Assembly: GCA_013399015.1 (NCBI GenBank)
Contig: VWZX01007382.1
Span: forward strand, 62,001 to 126,000
Source: Galbula dea
Lineage: Eukaryota > Chordata > Aves > Piciformes > Galbulidae
Direction of reading: 5' to 3'
Length of the DNA: 64,000 nucleotides
The notes under the pieces are model-generated. The model was not told where the DNA came from and made no database searches. It saw only the letters and a program-made list of their open reading frames with translations. Position numbers and translations under genes: made by a program. This document shows positions 44,301 to 53,153 of the stretch, piece by piece. Position 1 is the stretch's first letter; each line of letters begins with the position of its first letter.

Positions 44301-47300
44301 CTCTACCTTCTGTCTGTACTGTAGAACACTTGATCCTACAGTAAGTAGGTTTAGTGAACAGGCAGAAAGTTATTCATAGTTTTTTTGTACAAAATGAAGT
44401 TTCTATTGATTTACTTCCCTGAACTGGCTCACCACAGGACAAGACAAGCATCACTTCAGGTATAATCAACATGGCTTCACCAAGGGTAAATCGTGCCTGA
44501 AGAATCTGGTGGCCTTCTACGAAGAGGTTATGACATCAGTAGACAGTGGAAGAGCAACTGACATCATTTACCTGGACCTGAGCAAAGCCTTCCACACTGT
44601 CCCACATGACATCCTGGTCTCCAAGCTAGTGGAATGTGGGTTTGATGGATGGACCACTCACTGGATACGGAATTGGCTTGACGGCCGCACCCAAAGAGTG
44701 GCTGTCAATAGATCCATGTCCAAGTGGAGGCCAGTGACAAGTGGAGTCCCTCAAGGATCAGTACTGGGACCAGTCTTGTTCAACATCTCGGTCAGAGACA
44801 TGGATAGCGGCAGAGTGCTCCCTCAGCAAGTTTGCCGACGACACCAAGCTGTGTGGTACGGTTGATAACGCTGGAGGGGAGGGATGACATCCAGAGGGAC
44901 CTGGACAGGCTGGAGAGGTGGGCCCATGCCAACCCCATGAAGTTCAACAAGAACAAGTGCAAGGTCCTACAACTGGGTCAGGGCAATCCCAAGCACCAAT
45001 ACAGGCTGGGCGGGGACTGGCTTGAGAGCAGTGCTGCAGAAAGAGACTTGTGGGTGTTGGTGGATGAGAAGNAGCTGGTGAGGGACTTTTTAGGAGGTCA
45101 GACAGTGATAAAACCAGGGGAAATGGGTGTAAGCTAGAGGAGGGGAGATTTAGGCTGGATATTAGGAAGAAGTTCTTCACTATGAGGGTGGTTAGGCAGT
45201 GGAACAGGTTGCCCAGAGAGGTTGTGGAAGTCTCATCCCTGGAAGCTTTTAAAACAAGGCTTGATTGGGCCCTGGGTAACCTGATCTAGTGGATGGTGTC
45301 CCCGTCAGGCAGCGGGGTTGGAACTGGATGATCTTTGAGGTCCCTTCCAACTCTGACAATCCTATGATCACTGCCAGATGCATGCAGCTGTTAATTGTTT
45401 AAGGGTAGATTTCACAATCAGCTTGAGTCAAGCTAAAACTGACCAGCCATCAGAAGGGGTGGTCAAGCTCTCACAGTCCTGGCTGCACATTCTCCATTAC
45501 CTCTTACCAATTTTCACTAAAGTGCAGTAATGGTTTCAGTTAGATAAGGTCATAGATTCAAAGTAAGAAGTATCCCAATTCACCTACTTGCCACATAACT
45601 GCAAAAGCTAAAACAGCTAAACTCAGGAAAGGGACTGTGTTGGGATTCCATTGTGGCTTTAGATCAGCTTAAATGCAGCTGCAAAACCACACCCTTCAAA
45701 GCCAGCAATACAAGTGCTTTCAAAGCACACTCTGATGTTCTCCCTCTTTTGCTATTGCACTCCTGCTTCCTGAGTCATCTTCATCTTCCCCGGTCTTGAG
45801 GAGCCTTTCAAGTTCTGACTACAGCATCCATGCTACCCTCAACTTTTGGTACCTCTCCTCTTACAGAGACAATCACAGGAACATTCCAAGACCTCAGGGC
45901 CTCCTATAAGGGGAGGAAGACATTACTCAATTTCAAAATTGCATAAGACAAATCGTAATCTAATGTAACACCATGTACTGGGCATGGCAGGCCTGAGGGT
46001 TCAATTTAGCCAGATTCCCTCCAACTTCAGAAAAGAGCCTTTAACTTTGTTCTACAGTCTCATTTGTAACAGACCCCAGCATTTCTCTCAAGAACAGGGA
46101 TGCTATGAAAGTCAAATGGTTACCTCACACTGTCTCTGAAAAGCAGCCGAGGACAGTGTGCATGCAGTAATATCAATTACTGAGGCTACTCTCCTCTAAA
46201 CATATCAGTATCAACAGCAATATCACCCAGTTTCCAAGAAAACAGGAAACATTTTCCTCTTTAATTCCATACACTGGATTCCGCAAAGTTAAAATTTAAC
46301 CCTCTTCCACATTTACAATGTCTCATTATTTTCCTAAGCAAGCAGCTAAACACATTGAAACAAATGCTGTTCAAAGACTAAAATTTTGCGAAATCAGAAA
46401 AATAAAGTCTGCGCTTAACAAGCAGAGGCAAACTGAGACAACACAAAAATTTAGGTCAAACCAGATATTTACCACTGATGCTTTAAGAGGGCATGTTCCA
46501 AAAAATTTAAACATCAACTGCCCAAATCAGAAGAAAGTAGGTGGAAGAAAAACTGTAAACAGTTGAAATCTATTTAAGCATTTTACTGCATGCTTAAGAA
46601 GCCACAATGTTACCACGGAGAAAAAGCCCAGAATGGTGGTAAACTGTGAAGTTTAAGGGAAGTGAGAACAACTGTAAAAAAATTTTGCAAAAAATGGCAA
46701 GAGAAGCACTTACAATAAGCGTGACAAATTAGAAAAATGCAGAAAACTGAAAGGTAAGCAAAAGGATACAAGACATCCCTATCGCTAGAAGGGCAAGCAG
46801 CATCTTAACACCACAAGAAATGGAGAAATGCTGTCAAGATTATAACATAAGAAGGATAGAACTGTCAATAAAACCCAAACCCACAAAATTTGAAAGCGTT
46901 CAGTAAGCGCAGAACAAAAACAGCTAAAGACAGAAAATTTAAATCACATCCTGTCACCATGATGAAATGCTTTCTAATCTAACAACAAATATTATTATAA
47001 CAAATGCTATTAAACTTCTTTAAAGTACAGCTTCTTTAGGTCAACCATATAGTCCTAAAGAGGTAAATACTGTTTTTCATTAAGCCTGAAGAAGCTCTAG
47101 TGACATGGATAAAAGATAACATGGGATATAAATAGTTACCATTTTAAGTTATTGCTGGCTTTTCTAAGTTTGGTATAGAATTAACAAGAAAAGCAAAGAT
47201 CAGCAACACTAAGTACCATGGCTTCACAGAAAAATAAACTTAGCACTTTCAGTTGATAAAGAAATAGTAGTTGTGAAACGGTTAATGTCCAAAGTGTTTG

Positions 47301-50300
47301 ATTAAGTACTACCTGATGTTTTGATGAGAAATCAGAATATAAAGACAGTTAACATGGTGTATCTTGCATGTATTAAAAACTAGAGACATACAAGCTTTTT
47401 TTTTTTTTTTTTAAAAAACACATTACACACAGTGTCCTAGTTAAGGACTATGCTGGCCAAAACCAAAAATGCTCTTGCTCATTTCAGTAGCTCAAATTTT
47501 TAAAACCTGAGGGGAGTCTTAATATGCAAATACCACTGAAAGGACACTAAGGATCCTACAGAGCTTGTATTTTGACCCCACCCTATTTCATGGTTATCTG
47601 CAACCTAGACATAAATAACAAGAGATAAGTTTTACAGCAAGGGAGAAAAGAGGGATAAATAATACTCTATTTCTGACAGAATGTACCTTATATTACTTGG
47701 AAGAAGGTTGGGACATGCCAGAATAAAGGTTTTTTTCCAATATGAAAAAAAGCGCAAAGTCATATCTAAAACTGAAGATCCATCTAGGAAACTGTCCAGA
47801 AAGCACTAAAGAGACTTGGAAGCGAGCACAGAACACAAGCTTTCAGTGTGATGCAGTTTCCAACAAGACCAGTACAATAGTCTATACAAATGGGGAATGC
47901 TGACTAAAGAATGTGGAAGTTGCTTTACTACCACAGCTGGCCCTGGTGTGACTACTAGAATAATGCTCTGTTCTCAAGTTCACTACTATGACAGCTATTG
48001 CACTCAGAGCAATGGCATGAAAACACTGAAAGAATGAAAGAACATGTCTTAAGGAGAAACTCGAAAGGATCAGTAGGACTGCAGACTGTTAACACCAGTG
48101 TAAGGATCTGCCATAATCATGAGCATGTTAAATAAATGCTGACAGACCTGTATTTGGATAGATATTTCTCAAGACGTAATGAACAGAAACAAATTAAATT
48201 CAGATTAGAAATAGGTTTAAGACAGAATAAATTTGGAGGCAACCTGCCCAGCTATACGATATTATCTGTTAACTGTACAATTTTGCTTATTTTTTCTTTT
48301 ACTTTGTAAGTAGTATGCTGGCTATACAAAGATTTTAAAAATCCTCAATATCTGAATTAAGAAGGCTGGATTACATTTGTAGTCCCCTCTAGCCTCAAAC
48401 TGTGAAGGTAACCATGATTCATGAAGCAAGATTCAGCTTATAATATTAAGCATGCTAATTTGCCTGAGACTTCATGATTATGTCCTCCTTTTATGTAATA
48501 CAAAAAACAATAACTGATCTTTGAATAAGCTCACAAATCTAAGCTTAGCCTCTGAAATGATCCTGATTAAACTACAAAGAACTGTACCTTGACAGGACAA
48601 TTAATAACAATCTGTACCCCAATATAGCCCAAGCAATATCATCAGAATACCACAGACTAATAGAGTCAGACTGTAAAATCAGGCCTTTCACTGACATTTC
48701 AAACAGGAGAAATTAGAGCCAAAGCTATCTATAATAAGTTTACCTATTTTCTCCACACTGCTACCAGAGAACACATGGAGATACCATGCTTCAAATTTAC
48801 CATGTAGCTACAAATTGAACCACAGGGAGAGAAAAAAAGATAAAAATGAAGGCGTCCAGCTGGGATAATTCCTCCCAGAGCTCGTAACTCCTAAAATTTT
48901 TTCCAACTTTGCAGGAAGATTTTTCTCTGACTTCAGAGTAAGCCAAAAATGAAACCCCAACTTTTACAGCCAAGACTTATCTGAAGTCAAAAGATCTTCA
49001 TAATCATAACCTCCATCTCACTCAAAGATAACACACAAAAAATCAAGCAACACTGGTAAGTGCACTACACAAAACAGATCTTACTCTCCAGTAATAGTTC
49101 TTACCATTTAGGAGGAGATGCAGCCCTGAACAGCTGAAATACCTTTGGCAGTTGAGGCCATATTAGGCCACACACCAAGAATGTTTGTATTGCTCCTTTC
49201 TGTTTGGAAAACAGAGTCCATTTCCCAAAGATCCCCTACTTGGATTTCAAAATAAAACATCCAAGTCTATCATCACCCATCACAGCACAGTCAGTAAGTT
49301 GCTCTTGTTTAGAAGGTCCAAGGAATTTAAAGCCAGAAGGCCTATTAAAATCATTTATTTGTAGGATAACAAGTACAAACCGTATGAGTAGCATTCACAT
49401 ACTAGGGCAAGGCTGTATAAATGGAAGCAGAGCTTGCCTTTGTAACTGTCACCAGAAACCTGAACAGTGGGAGAAGGAAACAAACTGTTCGAAATTACTC
49501 AGTCCCTGTGCCATCCCAGGGTACTCCGCATTTCTTATAATGGAGCTACCATATCACACTGTAGGGCAACCAATGCCACGTCCACCCCGAGATCCATACT
49601 CATAGGACTTCCTTCCTTTAGTCATACATGTACTCCACAATCCTGCTGATGAATCCATGCAGGTGAAAGAGGTGGTACCTCACTTACAGAATTGGAGACA
49701 CCCCAACATAGAGTACACTCACTGCTCTGTATTCACAGATTTGAAACACCAGCCAGTTATCCATGTGTGGCATTCAAAAGCTTGCATTTGGTCTCTAGAA
49801 AGACATCCAAACTCAGGCTGAAAATATCAAGAGCTAGATAATCCACCACTGCTCTCCTTTCTTCATTACTACGATCAGTCACCCTCACCATTTACCACCT
49901 GTGCCTTCCAGTTTGATCCCATTCAGCTTCACTTTCAGCCACCAAATCTTTGTAAGTATAAACTGAATAAAGCACTCCATCTCAGCATGAAAACATTTAC
50001 ATGCTTCTCACTGTTCCTGATAATGTGAACAGTCTTTTCAAGCCTTTCACCATAAGGCATTATCAAAATAATTCTTAACTCTTTTCCACACTCTTCATTG
50101 TTTAACACTGATTTTAAAGACAAAACATCATTAGTATTACCCACATGCTCAGCCAAAAATCATCTCCTTATTCCTAAGCAGTATTACTTCCAAACCATTC
50201 ATGAAAAAGTCTCAAGTCTTCCACGTCTTTCAGAAACAAGGACATTCCCGAATAATTCTATCTAGCAACTGTTTCCAAAATATATCAGTTAGCCAGCAGT

Positions 50301-53148
50301 TCTCCATCCATTTATTATATAGTAAAAGATCATTCTATGAATATTGCATAACCAGTTGATGTTATTTGTTGAACTTCACCATTAAAACAATATATACATG
50401 CTTTGCTGTTCCACTAGGAATCTTCTAACAGTGATAGTAGAAAACAGGGGGATCTACACTGTCATACTAAACTGAACTTGTGATGAAGAATAAATATGCT
50501 TTGAAACAAGAGTCCATTATATAAGTCCAGCTTGCTTTCATGTGAGAGGGAGGGAGGCCAATGAAGTCGCTCAGCAAGACACTACACAAAACCCACCAAA
50601 AGGAGTCCCATCATCATTTCATAAAGCATTCACATTTTCAGCAGTGCTTCTACCTCTTCTTACCAGAAATCATATGAAACACTTTAGGCTGAGCTTTTCA
50701 CAAATAAATTCATCTTCCAGTACTCCAGTATTTAAATAATTTTTCACCACTCCCAAGACCACCTTTCCTACAACTTTAATACTGCTGTTCATATCATCTC
50801 ATGGCAAAAGGCAAAGCCACAGAGCAAAAAGCACTTCCCTTCCAAAAAGCCCTCAAAAAAACTTTAAAAGTAACCCAAATTAGTCAGAAAAAACAGAGAG
50901 TAAGAATGAAATTATCATTTAAAAAAAAACAAAACAAAAACACTGAAAAAACATCTGAGAAAAGTTTCATGCTACAGTTATGTCATGCATCTAAGAAACT
51001 GGGAAAGATTTTGACAGTTCTATAAAAAGCATCAGTTTTATACATATACAAATATAAGAACTGATTATATGCTCCAACATCACTACTTGGAGAAGGACAT
51101 GGTGCTGTTTTCTTAACAAGTGGAAATCACCCAGTAGTAAGGCCCCTGACCTTGAGAAATGACTGAACACAGATGCATTACATTGTTCAGTGGGCAGATC
51201 TGTGACGGATTTTTCTACAGGACAGAATCCTCAAGCTTTTAACACACTCCAGAAATGCTCAACTGCCAGTATCAGCACCACATTAAAAACATCCTTCTCC
51301 TTTAAAGTTTAACTGCACAAAGGGATTTTAAGGACTGAGGGAACACCCACTAAAATCCATGTAAATATTACCCTGCAAATAGGATACAGTCAGATACCCA
51401 GCATTTTCAAGAAAAATCAAACAAAAAATCCCTCAAGGCTAGTCTGACAAATTATATTTATTTCATATTAGAAGATTCAGGTTGGTGTTACAGCAAACAA
51501 TAAACATTCACTTCCTTCACCATAACACAGATTCAACTTCATGCACCAAAGCAACAATATAAAATTGTACCAGATTGCTTAACTTGTGAAAATCACCAAA
51601 GTACACTGAGACAGTTTTGTTCATTATATAGCAATTACTCAAAGTTAGTTTAACAAATAATAATCTTCAGTCTTTGAAGTACAATATTTTCCTAACAGCT
51701 TGTAGATGCTCTCTATTTCATTTTATAGACTGCCCCTCTAAAGCTTCCACAAGTTAGTAATATTGTCTTTAAAAGAACACCTACAACCAACAATCTGGAT
51801 CATTACTGAAAACTTCTGTCACTTCCGAAAAACATCAGAGGCTAGAAATGAGAGTACTTCTCCAGTTAGTCTGAAGAAACATGTAGCATCAGTCTTCACA
51901 CATCACTTAAAAACAAACCAAAAAAAGCCCAACCCAAACCACCCAAGACACTTATTTGGGGTGCCATCACTTTGCTACTTAATCTACAGAACAGATGGGT
52001 CCATTTTAAAGTCGTGAGCAAAGTTTGGAGAGGTAGAAAAAAGTGGGCTGCATATGCATTCACATATAGAGGCCTGTAGAGCCTCTTCTGTCATCAAGAA
52101 AACTAAAAGCGTCTTAAAGATGTTGTTTAAGGAAAAAAGTACCATCTGTTTAGCAAAAACTGGAGTCTGGCATATGCACTGATCTTTTTCGTAGGCTGAA
52201 AAAAACAATTCTTAAAAATACTAATGTATCAGATGACAAGTCCACACGTAAAAGGTTTTTAAAACTGTTTAAAATACATTTCAAAACAATCATACCAGTC
52301 CTCAAGAACGAATGCATGCTGTTGACAAGGGTGAGTGGCACAAAAGAAGGGTAAAAATACGACACGAAACGACCTCTACATGTTACCTGTAAACATTCCT
52401 CCCACCGCCTGGCCAACACATTGGAAAAGACAGACCACTTTGCTTTCAAAATAAAACCCACGCCACCCAGGGAGTTCTAGGCTGGATCGGACCAGGCCCG
52501 ACCTGCAGGCAAACCGCAGGCCAGTGCCTGCAAAAAAGCAAGAGGATACATTTATTCCTTCTTTCCCAAACCGCTTCCCGTGGGCTGCCGGGCCGCAGCC
52601 CCCTGGGGCGCCGGGGGAGGGCACCGAGCCCAGTACCAAGCGCCACACAGAGACGCCTGTGCCGCGGCACCACCCCGAGGCGGCTCTGCCCGCAGAATAG
52701 CAGCGGGCCAGAGGGCAGGCAGGCCCCCACTGGCTGCCTTATCCCCCGGCCCAGTGCCGGGCGGGACCCTCCGCCGTGGAGGACACCACAAGAGGGCCTG
52801 CGGCGAACCCTGCCTTCCTTGCCACCGGCACGCGCATTCTCCTCCTTGTCTGGTCGCCTCCTTGTCGCGGCTCGTCTTGGCCCAGCCCTGCCCTTCCCAC
52901 CCCGGCCCGCCGCCTCCGCCCCGCACACCCAGGCCGGCAGCGGGGGCCGGCGGCACACCTCCCGCCCTCCGCGCCCGCTTGCCTCACACACCCCATCCCT
53001 CCGTCTCATGGCATAAGGCCGACCCAGCCGCTCCCCGAGCCCGCATGCTGCCACTGTCGCTGCCACCGCCCGGCAGAGCACTCACCTCCGGGTGCAGGAT
53101 GGGGACACAGCCCGCTTCTTTCTCGTACTCCTCCAGAGGCGCCGCCAT
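2263..53148 (-). CDS. ZDHHC17: ZDHHC17 (HIP14) palmitoyltransferase, exons 1-11, 3' part beyond window
   Basis: Eleven exons at 53148-53086, 35734-35631, 29020-28898, 22970-22893, 18956-18812, 17514-17450, 16675-16513, 12694-12569, 11346-11204, 8802-8702 and 2387-2263 join into one open frame of 412 codons. The product matches ZDHHC17 as I remember it, with human numbering minus 10. The family member is a Golgi and vesicle membrane S-acyltransferase that binds substrates such as SNAP25, CSP-alpha and huntingtin through its ankyrin domain. Seen here: an acidic N-tail, ankyrin repeats at about residues 79-276 ([39 protein letters not shown]), then four hydrophobic segments at about 300-395. The substrate-groove residues known in human as N100 and W130 are present as N90 and W120. 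The DHHC domain and the last two membrane segments are not in the window, so this is a 5' partial gene. No frameshift or stop was found in the exons. Confidence 0.97.
2388..8701 (-). other. ZDHHC17 intron 10: U12-type AT-AC intron (6.3 kb)
   Basis: On the minus strand the intron starts ATATCCTTT (8701-8693), identical to the minor-spliceosome donor consensus RTATCCTTT, and ends CAC at 2390-2388. A branch site TTCCTTGAC (2405-2397) matches TTCCTTRAC. The expected branch adenosine at 2398 lies 10 nt from the intron end. There is no long polypyrimidine tract before the acceptor. The intron includes the poly-C run and N gap at 7618-7672; otherwise AT-rich with no gene seen. Confidence 0.93.
7618..7672. 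other. Poly-C run and 38-base assembly gap
   Basis: A run of C (7618-7634, interrupted by T) leads into 38 Ns at 7635-7672. Homopolymer-induced sequencing failure is the likely cause; the true length is unknown. Confidence 0.9.
8702..8802 (-). CDS. ZDHHC17: ZDHHC17 exon 10, residues 337-371
   Basis: Acceptor TTTACAG. Encodes [20 protein letters not shown] and [13 protein letters not shown], then one G of Asp371. Contains the third hydrophobic segment and the start of the fourth. The exon ends at an AT-AC donor (ATATCCTTT) rather than GT. Reading on through the donor or using the later GT breaks the match to the family, whereas G plus AT of exon 11 restores FWNDLNF. Confidence 0.95.
8803..11203 (-). 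other. ZDHHC17 intron 9 (GT-AG, 2.4 kb)
   Basis: AT-rich intron. The only notable structure is a perfect 38-bp inverted repeat with one N at 9458 (listed separately). Confidence 0.9.
9420..9652. repeat. Perfect 38-bp inverted repeat with 157-bp loop
   Basis: Positions 9420-9457 are the exact reverse complement of 9615-9652 (38 of 38). An N at 9458 directly follows the first arm. Immediately after it, 9460-9484 repeats 9407-9431 with two mismatches. Could be a hairpin or template-switch mutation, or a chimeric assembly join. Confidence 0.95.
11204..11346 (-). CDS. ZDHHC17: ZDHHC17 exon 9, residues 290-337
   Basis: Acceptor CTGTACAG, donor GTAAGT. Encodes [35 protein letters not shown] and [12 protein letters not shown]. 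Contains the first hydrophobic segment ([13 protein letters not shown]) and most of the second ([17 protein letters not shown]). It ends within Lys337. Confidence 0.97.
11347..12568 (-). other. ZDHHC17 intron 8 (GT-AG, 1.2 kb)
   Basis: AT-rich; nothing recognised inside. Confidence 0.9.
12569..12694 (-). CDS. ZDHHC17: ZDHHC17 exon 8, residues 248-289
   Basis: Acceptor CTGGCAG, donor GTAAGA. Encodes [34 protein letters not shown] and LRKLKADK. This is the last ankyrin unit and the basic linker before the first membrane segment. Exactly 42 codons, phase 0 at both ends. Confidence 0.98.
12695..16512 (-). other. ZDHHC17 intron 7 (GT-AG, 3.8 kb)
   Basis: AT-rich intron. It has a (CAAA)n tract at 14824-14865, a short poly-C run at 15978-15989 and an AG-rich tract at 13418-13438. 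No gene or recognised mobile element seen. Confidence 0.9.
14824..14865. repeat. (CAAA)n / poly-A simple repeat
   Basis: Impure run of ACAA and CAAA units ending in poly-A, in intron 7. Confidence 0.85.
16513..16675 (-). CDS. ZDHHC17: ZDHHC17 exon 7, residues 193-247
   Basis: Acceptor TTTCTAG, donor GTAAAG. Encodes [18 protein letters not shown], then [18 protein letters not shown] and [18 protein letters not shown]. Two ankyrin units with the canonical ALHWAVLAG and GANVDAQ signatures. It ends in phase 0. Confidence 0.98.
16676..17449 (-). other. ZDHHC17 intron 6 (GT-AG, 0.8 kb)
   Basis: The shortest intron in the window; contains an LTR 3' fragment ending at 17294. Confidence 0.9.
17100..17294 (+). 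mobile_element. Endogenous retroviral LTR fragment (3' part)
   Basis: Contains TTTTGCTTTACCTATTAAGC, TGAGTTTTCTCACTTTTACC and a GTGAGTGAGTAGCTGTG block, ending GGGGTTAACTCATAACA. This is the recognisable 3' part of a bird LTR family, which I assign to the ERVL-like group from memory. The 5' boundary is approximate. No retroviral coding sequence is attached. Confidence 0.7.
17450..17514 (-). CDS. ZDHHC17: ZDHHC17 exon 6, residues 172-193
   Basis: Acceptor TTTTTTAG, donor GTATCT. Encodes [19 protein letters not shown] and TH with split Ser193. Ankyrin unit with the MTPLMWAA core. 65 nt. Confidence 0.97.
17515..18811 (-). other. ZDHHC17 intron 5 (GT-AG, 1.3 kb)
   Basis: AT-rich intron with one short minus-strand CR1 3' end at about 18093-18190. 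Confidence 0.9.
18093..18190 (-). mobile_element. CR1 LINE 3' end fragment
   Basis: AATCATAGAATATTCTGAGC then TGGAAAGGACCCACAAAG and CAGTCCAACTCCTAGC is the reverse complement of a CR1 3' end. About 0.1 kb, 5'-truncated, same strand as the gene. Confidence 0.8.
18812..18956 (-). CDS. ZDHHC17: ZDHHC17 exon 5, residues 123-171
   Basis: Acceptor ACATTTAG, donor GTAAAT. Encodes [18 protein letters not shown], then [18 protein letters not shown] and [12 protein letters not shown], which are two ankyrin units. It ends in phase 0. The reading frame runs on into the intron for a few codons, which is not coding. Confidence 0.98.
18957..22892 (-). other. ZDHHC17 intron 4 (GT-AG, 3.9 kb)
   Basis: About two thirds of this intron is a long CR1 LINE copy inserted antisense to the gene (about 19.6-22.24 kb). 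Without it the intron would be about 1.3 kb. Confidence 0.9.
19600..22242 (+). mobile_element. Long CR1 LINE copy with endonuclease and reverse transcriptase remnants
   Basis: About 2.6 kb of CR1 ORF2 and 3' end, antisense inside intron 4. The C-terminal half of the endonuclease domain is readable ([21 protein letters not shown] near 19834, GCSDHALV near 20032), followed by the RT. RT motifs include [61 protein letters not shown] and catalytic FADD at 21381-21392. The C-terminal domain [11 protein letters not shown] and the 3' end TTCCAACCTGAGCCATTCTATGAT follow. The frame is broken by a TAG at 20776, a frameshift near 20800-20815 and a TGA at 21813 where relatives have CGA, a CpG-type decay. 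The 5' part is missing and the exact 5' edge is uncertain. Not functional. Confidence 0.93.
22893..22970 (-). CDS. ZDHHC17: ZDHHC17 exon 4, residues 97-123
   Basis: Acceptor TTATTCCAG, donor GTAGGA. Encodes [17 protein letters not shown] and STPLHWAT with split Lys97 and Arg123. W120 is the equivalent of human W130, part of the ankyrin substrate groove. A short exon of 78 nt. Confidence 0.97.
27160..27727 (+). mobile_element. CR1 LINE 3' fragment
   Basis: Starts near CATGACCAGCAGGTCTAAGG and ends CAGCCATTCTATGATTCTC. Encodes the ORF2 C-terminal part ([38 protein letters not shown]). An internal deletion of about 30 bp after TTCTGGGCTCCAGAGCGG removes the KKDVDLLE segment present in the intron 4 copy. 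Antisense to the gene, intron 3. Confidence 0.92.
28271..28732 (+). mobile_element. Probable solo LTR of an endogenous retrovirus
   Basis: Begins TGTCCTGGTTTGAGAACAGA and ends CTCTAACCCTTGACA, giving TG...CA termini about 460 bp apart. It has the TTTGTATATATTTCATTTTA block seen in bird LTRs of the ERVL-like type. No flanking target duplication could be identified and no coding region is present. It ends only 166 bp downstream of exon 3 in the direction of transcription. Confidence 0.55.
28898..29020 (-). CDS. ZDHHC17: ZDHHC17 exon 3, residues 56-97
   Basis: Acceptor CTTCCAG, donor GTATGT. Encodes [18 protein letters not shown], then [18 protein letters not shown] and RIDLVK (split codon). 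It covers the end of the first and most of the second ankyrin unit. It includes N90, the equivalent of human N100, a residue known to be needed for substrate peptide binding. Confidence 0.97.
30770..30962 (+). mobile_element. Endogenous retroviral LTR fragment (3' part)
   Basis: Shares with the intron 6 fragment the CCTATTAAAC block, a GAGTTTTACTCCTCCACC stretch, GCGAGTAGTGGCAGAGTGC and the terminus GGGGTTAAACCACAACA. It includes a small (CTAT)n tract at 30830-30847. 5' edge approximate; no coding sequence. Confidence 0.7.
31095..31140 (+). repeat. G-rich tract
   Basis: Runs of 7, 6, 4 and 3 G separated by short T/A-containing spacers. Potential G-quadruplex on the plus strand, which is the template strand for the gene; C-rich in the RNA. 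Confidence 0.6.
31219..31480 (+). other. GC-richer, coding-like stretch of unknown origin
   Basis: Within AT-rich intron 2, about 260 bp has balanced composition and a plus-strand frame reading [18 protein letters not shown], then [20 protein letters not shown] and [11 protein letters not shown] (31235-31441). I do not recognise the family. It could be a fragment of a retro-copied gene or an old repeat, or chance. No start, poly-A tail or splice evidence is convincing. Confidence 0.3.
34300..34620 (-). mobile_element. CR1 LINE 3' fragment
   Basis: Reads GAATCACAGAATGTTAGGGA and ATCATCTAGTCCAACCTCCC on the plus strand, so the element runs on the minus strand, the same as the gene. The minus strand encodes [20 protein letters not shown] from the ORF2 C-terminus. 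The upper boundary is approximate. Intron 2. Confidence 0.88.
35631..35734 (-). CDS. ZDHHC17: ZDHHC17 exon 2, residues 22-56
   Basis: Acceptor TTTTTTAG, donor GTAAGT. Encodes [14 protein letters not shown] through [14 protein letters not shown] and two bases of Gln56. The segment leads into the first ankyrin repeat ([12 protein letters not shown]). Close match to the family; 104 nt, entry phase 0. Confidence 0.96.
36057..36145 (+). repeat. G-rich then (TG)n low-complexity tract
   Basis: GGGAGGTGGGGGG and GGTTGGGGGAGGGAG followed by TGTGTTTTGGTGTGGGTGTG and TATATGTGTGTGTGG. Simple-repeat region about 320 bp upstream of exon 2. Confidence 0.8.
37405..37507. repeat. 16-bp tandem repeat, 6.4 perfect copies
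   Basis: The unit TTACATGTATGCACTG occurs six times without a mismatch, plus seven bases of a seventh. The unit contains the palindrome TACATGTA. Because 16 is not a multiple of three, all frames stay open, giving a spurious [16 protein letters not shown] ORF. The array directly abuts the CR1 fragment that follows. Confidence 0.97.
37508..38262 (+). mobile_element. CR1 LINE fragment (decayed)
   Basis: Recognisable by GGGTCAGTACTGGCTCCAGT, AGCAAGTTTGCTGATGACAC (RT FADD region), GTGTCCAGTTCTGGGCTCCT and 3' end CTTCCAACTCTTGACAATTC followed by TATGATTCTATGAT. It has several frameshifts and a deletion before the 3' end. Antisense to the gene, intron 1. Confidence 0.9.
38591..38640. repeat. (AAAC)n simple repeat
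   Basis: Impure A-rich tract with AAAC and AAAAC units; a poly-C run at about 38513-38525 lies just before it. Confidence 0.85.
42121..42162. repeat. Polypurine tract
   Basis: GGGGGGGAGGGAGGG followed by AAGAAAAG and long A runs; 42 bases with no pyrimidine. Confidence 0.85.
44430..45368 (+). mobile_element. CR1 LINE fragment with internal deletion at an N
   Basis: RT region readable as [39 protein letters not shown] and [15 protein letters not shown], with a frameshift near 44810 before TTTGCCGACGAC. At 45072 (an N) the sequence jumps from the VLVDEK region directly to the 3'-terminal part, GGACTTTTTAGGAGGTCAG. Several hundred bases present in other copies are missing. 3' end CTTCCAACTCTGACAATCCT. 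Antisense to the gene, intron 1. Confidence 0.9.
47396..47414. repeat. Poly-T tract
   Basis: Nineteen T followed by a run of A, in intron 1. Confidence 0.9.
53086..53148 (-). CDS. ZDHHC17: ZDHHC17 exon 1 (coding part), residues 1-21
   Basis: Reads [21 protein letters not shown], then donor GTGAGT at 53085-53080. EAGCVP and LHPE match the family N-terminus. The start chosen is the ATG at 53148, which has a strong Kozak context (A at -3, G at +4). The next upstream ATG, at 53176, is out of frame with the conserved protein. The exon ends in phase 0. The 5' UTR extent and the transcription start cannot be seen. Confidence 0.93.
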
Positions 53149-53153
53149 CTTGG
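53141..53153 (-). promoter_or_regulatory. YY1-type motif over the start codon
   Basis: CCAAGATGGCGGC on the minus strand matches the classic YY1 element (CAAGATGGCGGC) that is often found just downstream of the start site of TATA-less promoters. Here it coincides with the initiator ATG. Motif match only; binding is inferred. Confidence 0.5.

Larger units (their letters stand above)
35735..53085 (-). other. ZDHHC17 intron 1 (GT-AG, 17.35 kb)
   Basis: The longest intron seen, from donor GTGAGT to acceptor CTTTTTTAG. It holds the promoter-proximal part of the CpG island, two plus-strand CR1 fragments (about 37.5-38.3 kb and 44.4-45.4 kb), a 16-bp tandem array, an (AAAC)n tract and poly-purine and poly-T tracts. 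From 38.3 to 44.4 kb and from 45.4 to 52.4 kb I see only AT-rich intronic sequence with short chance ORFs. Confidence 0.9.
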
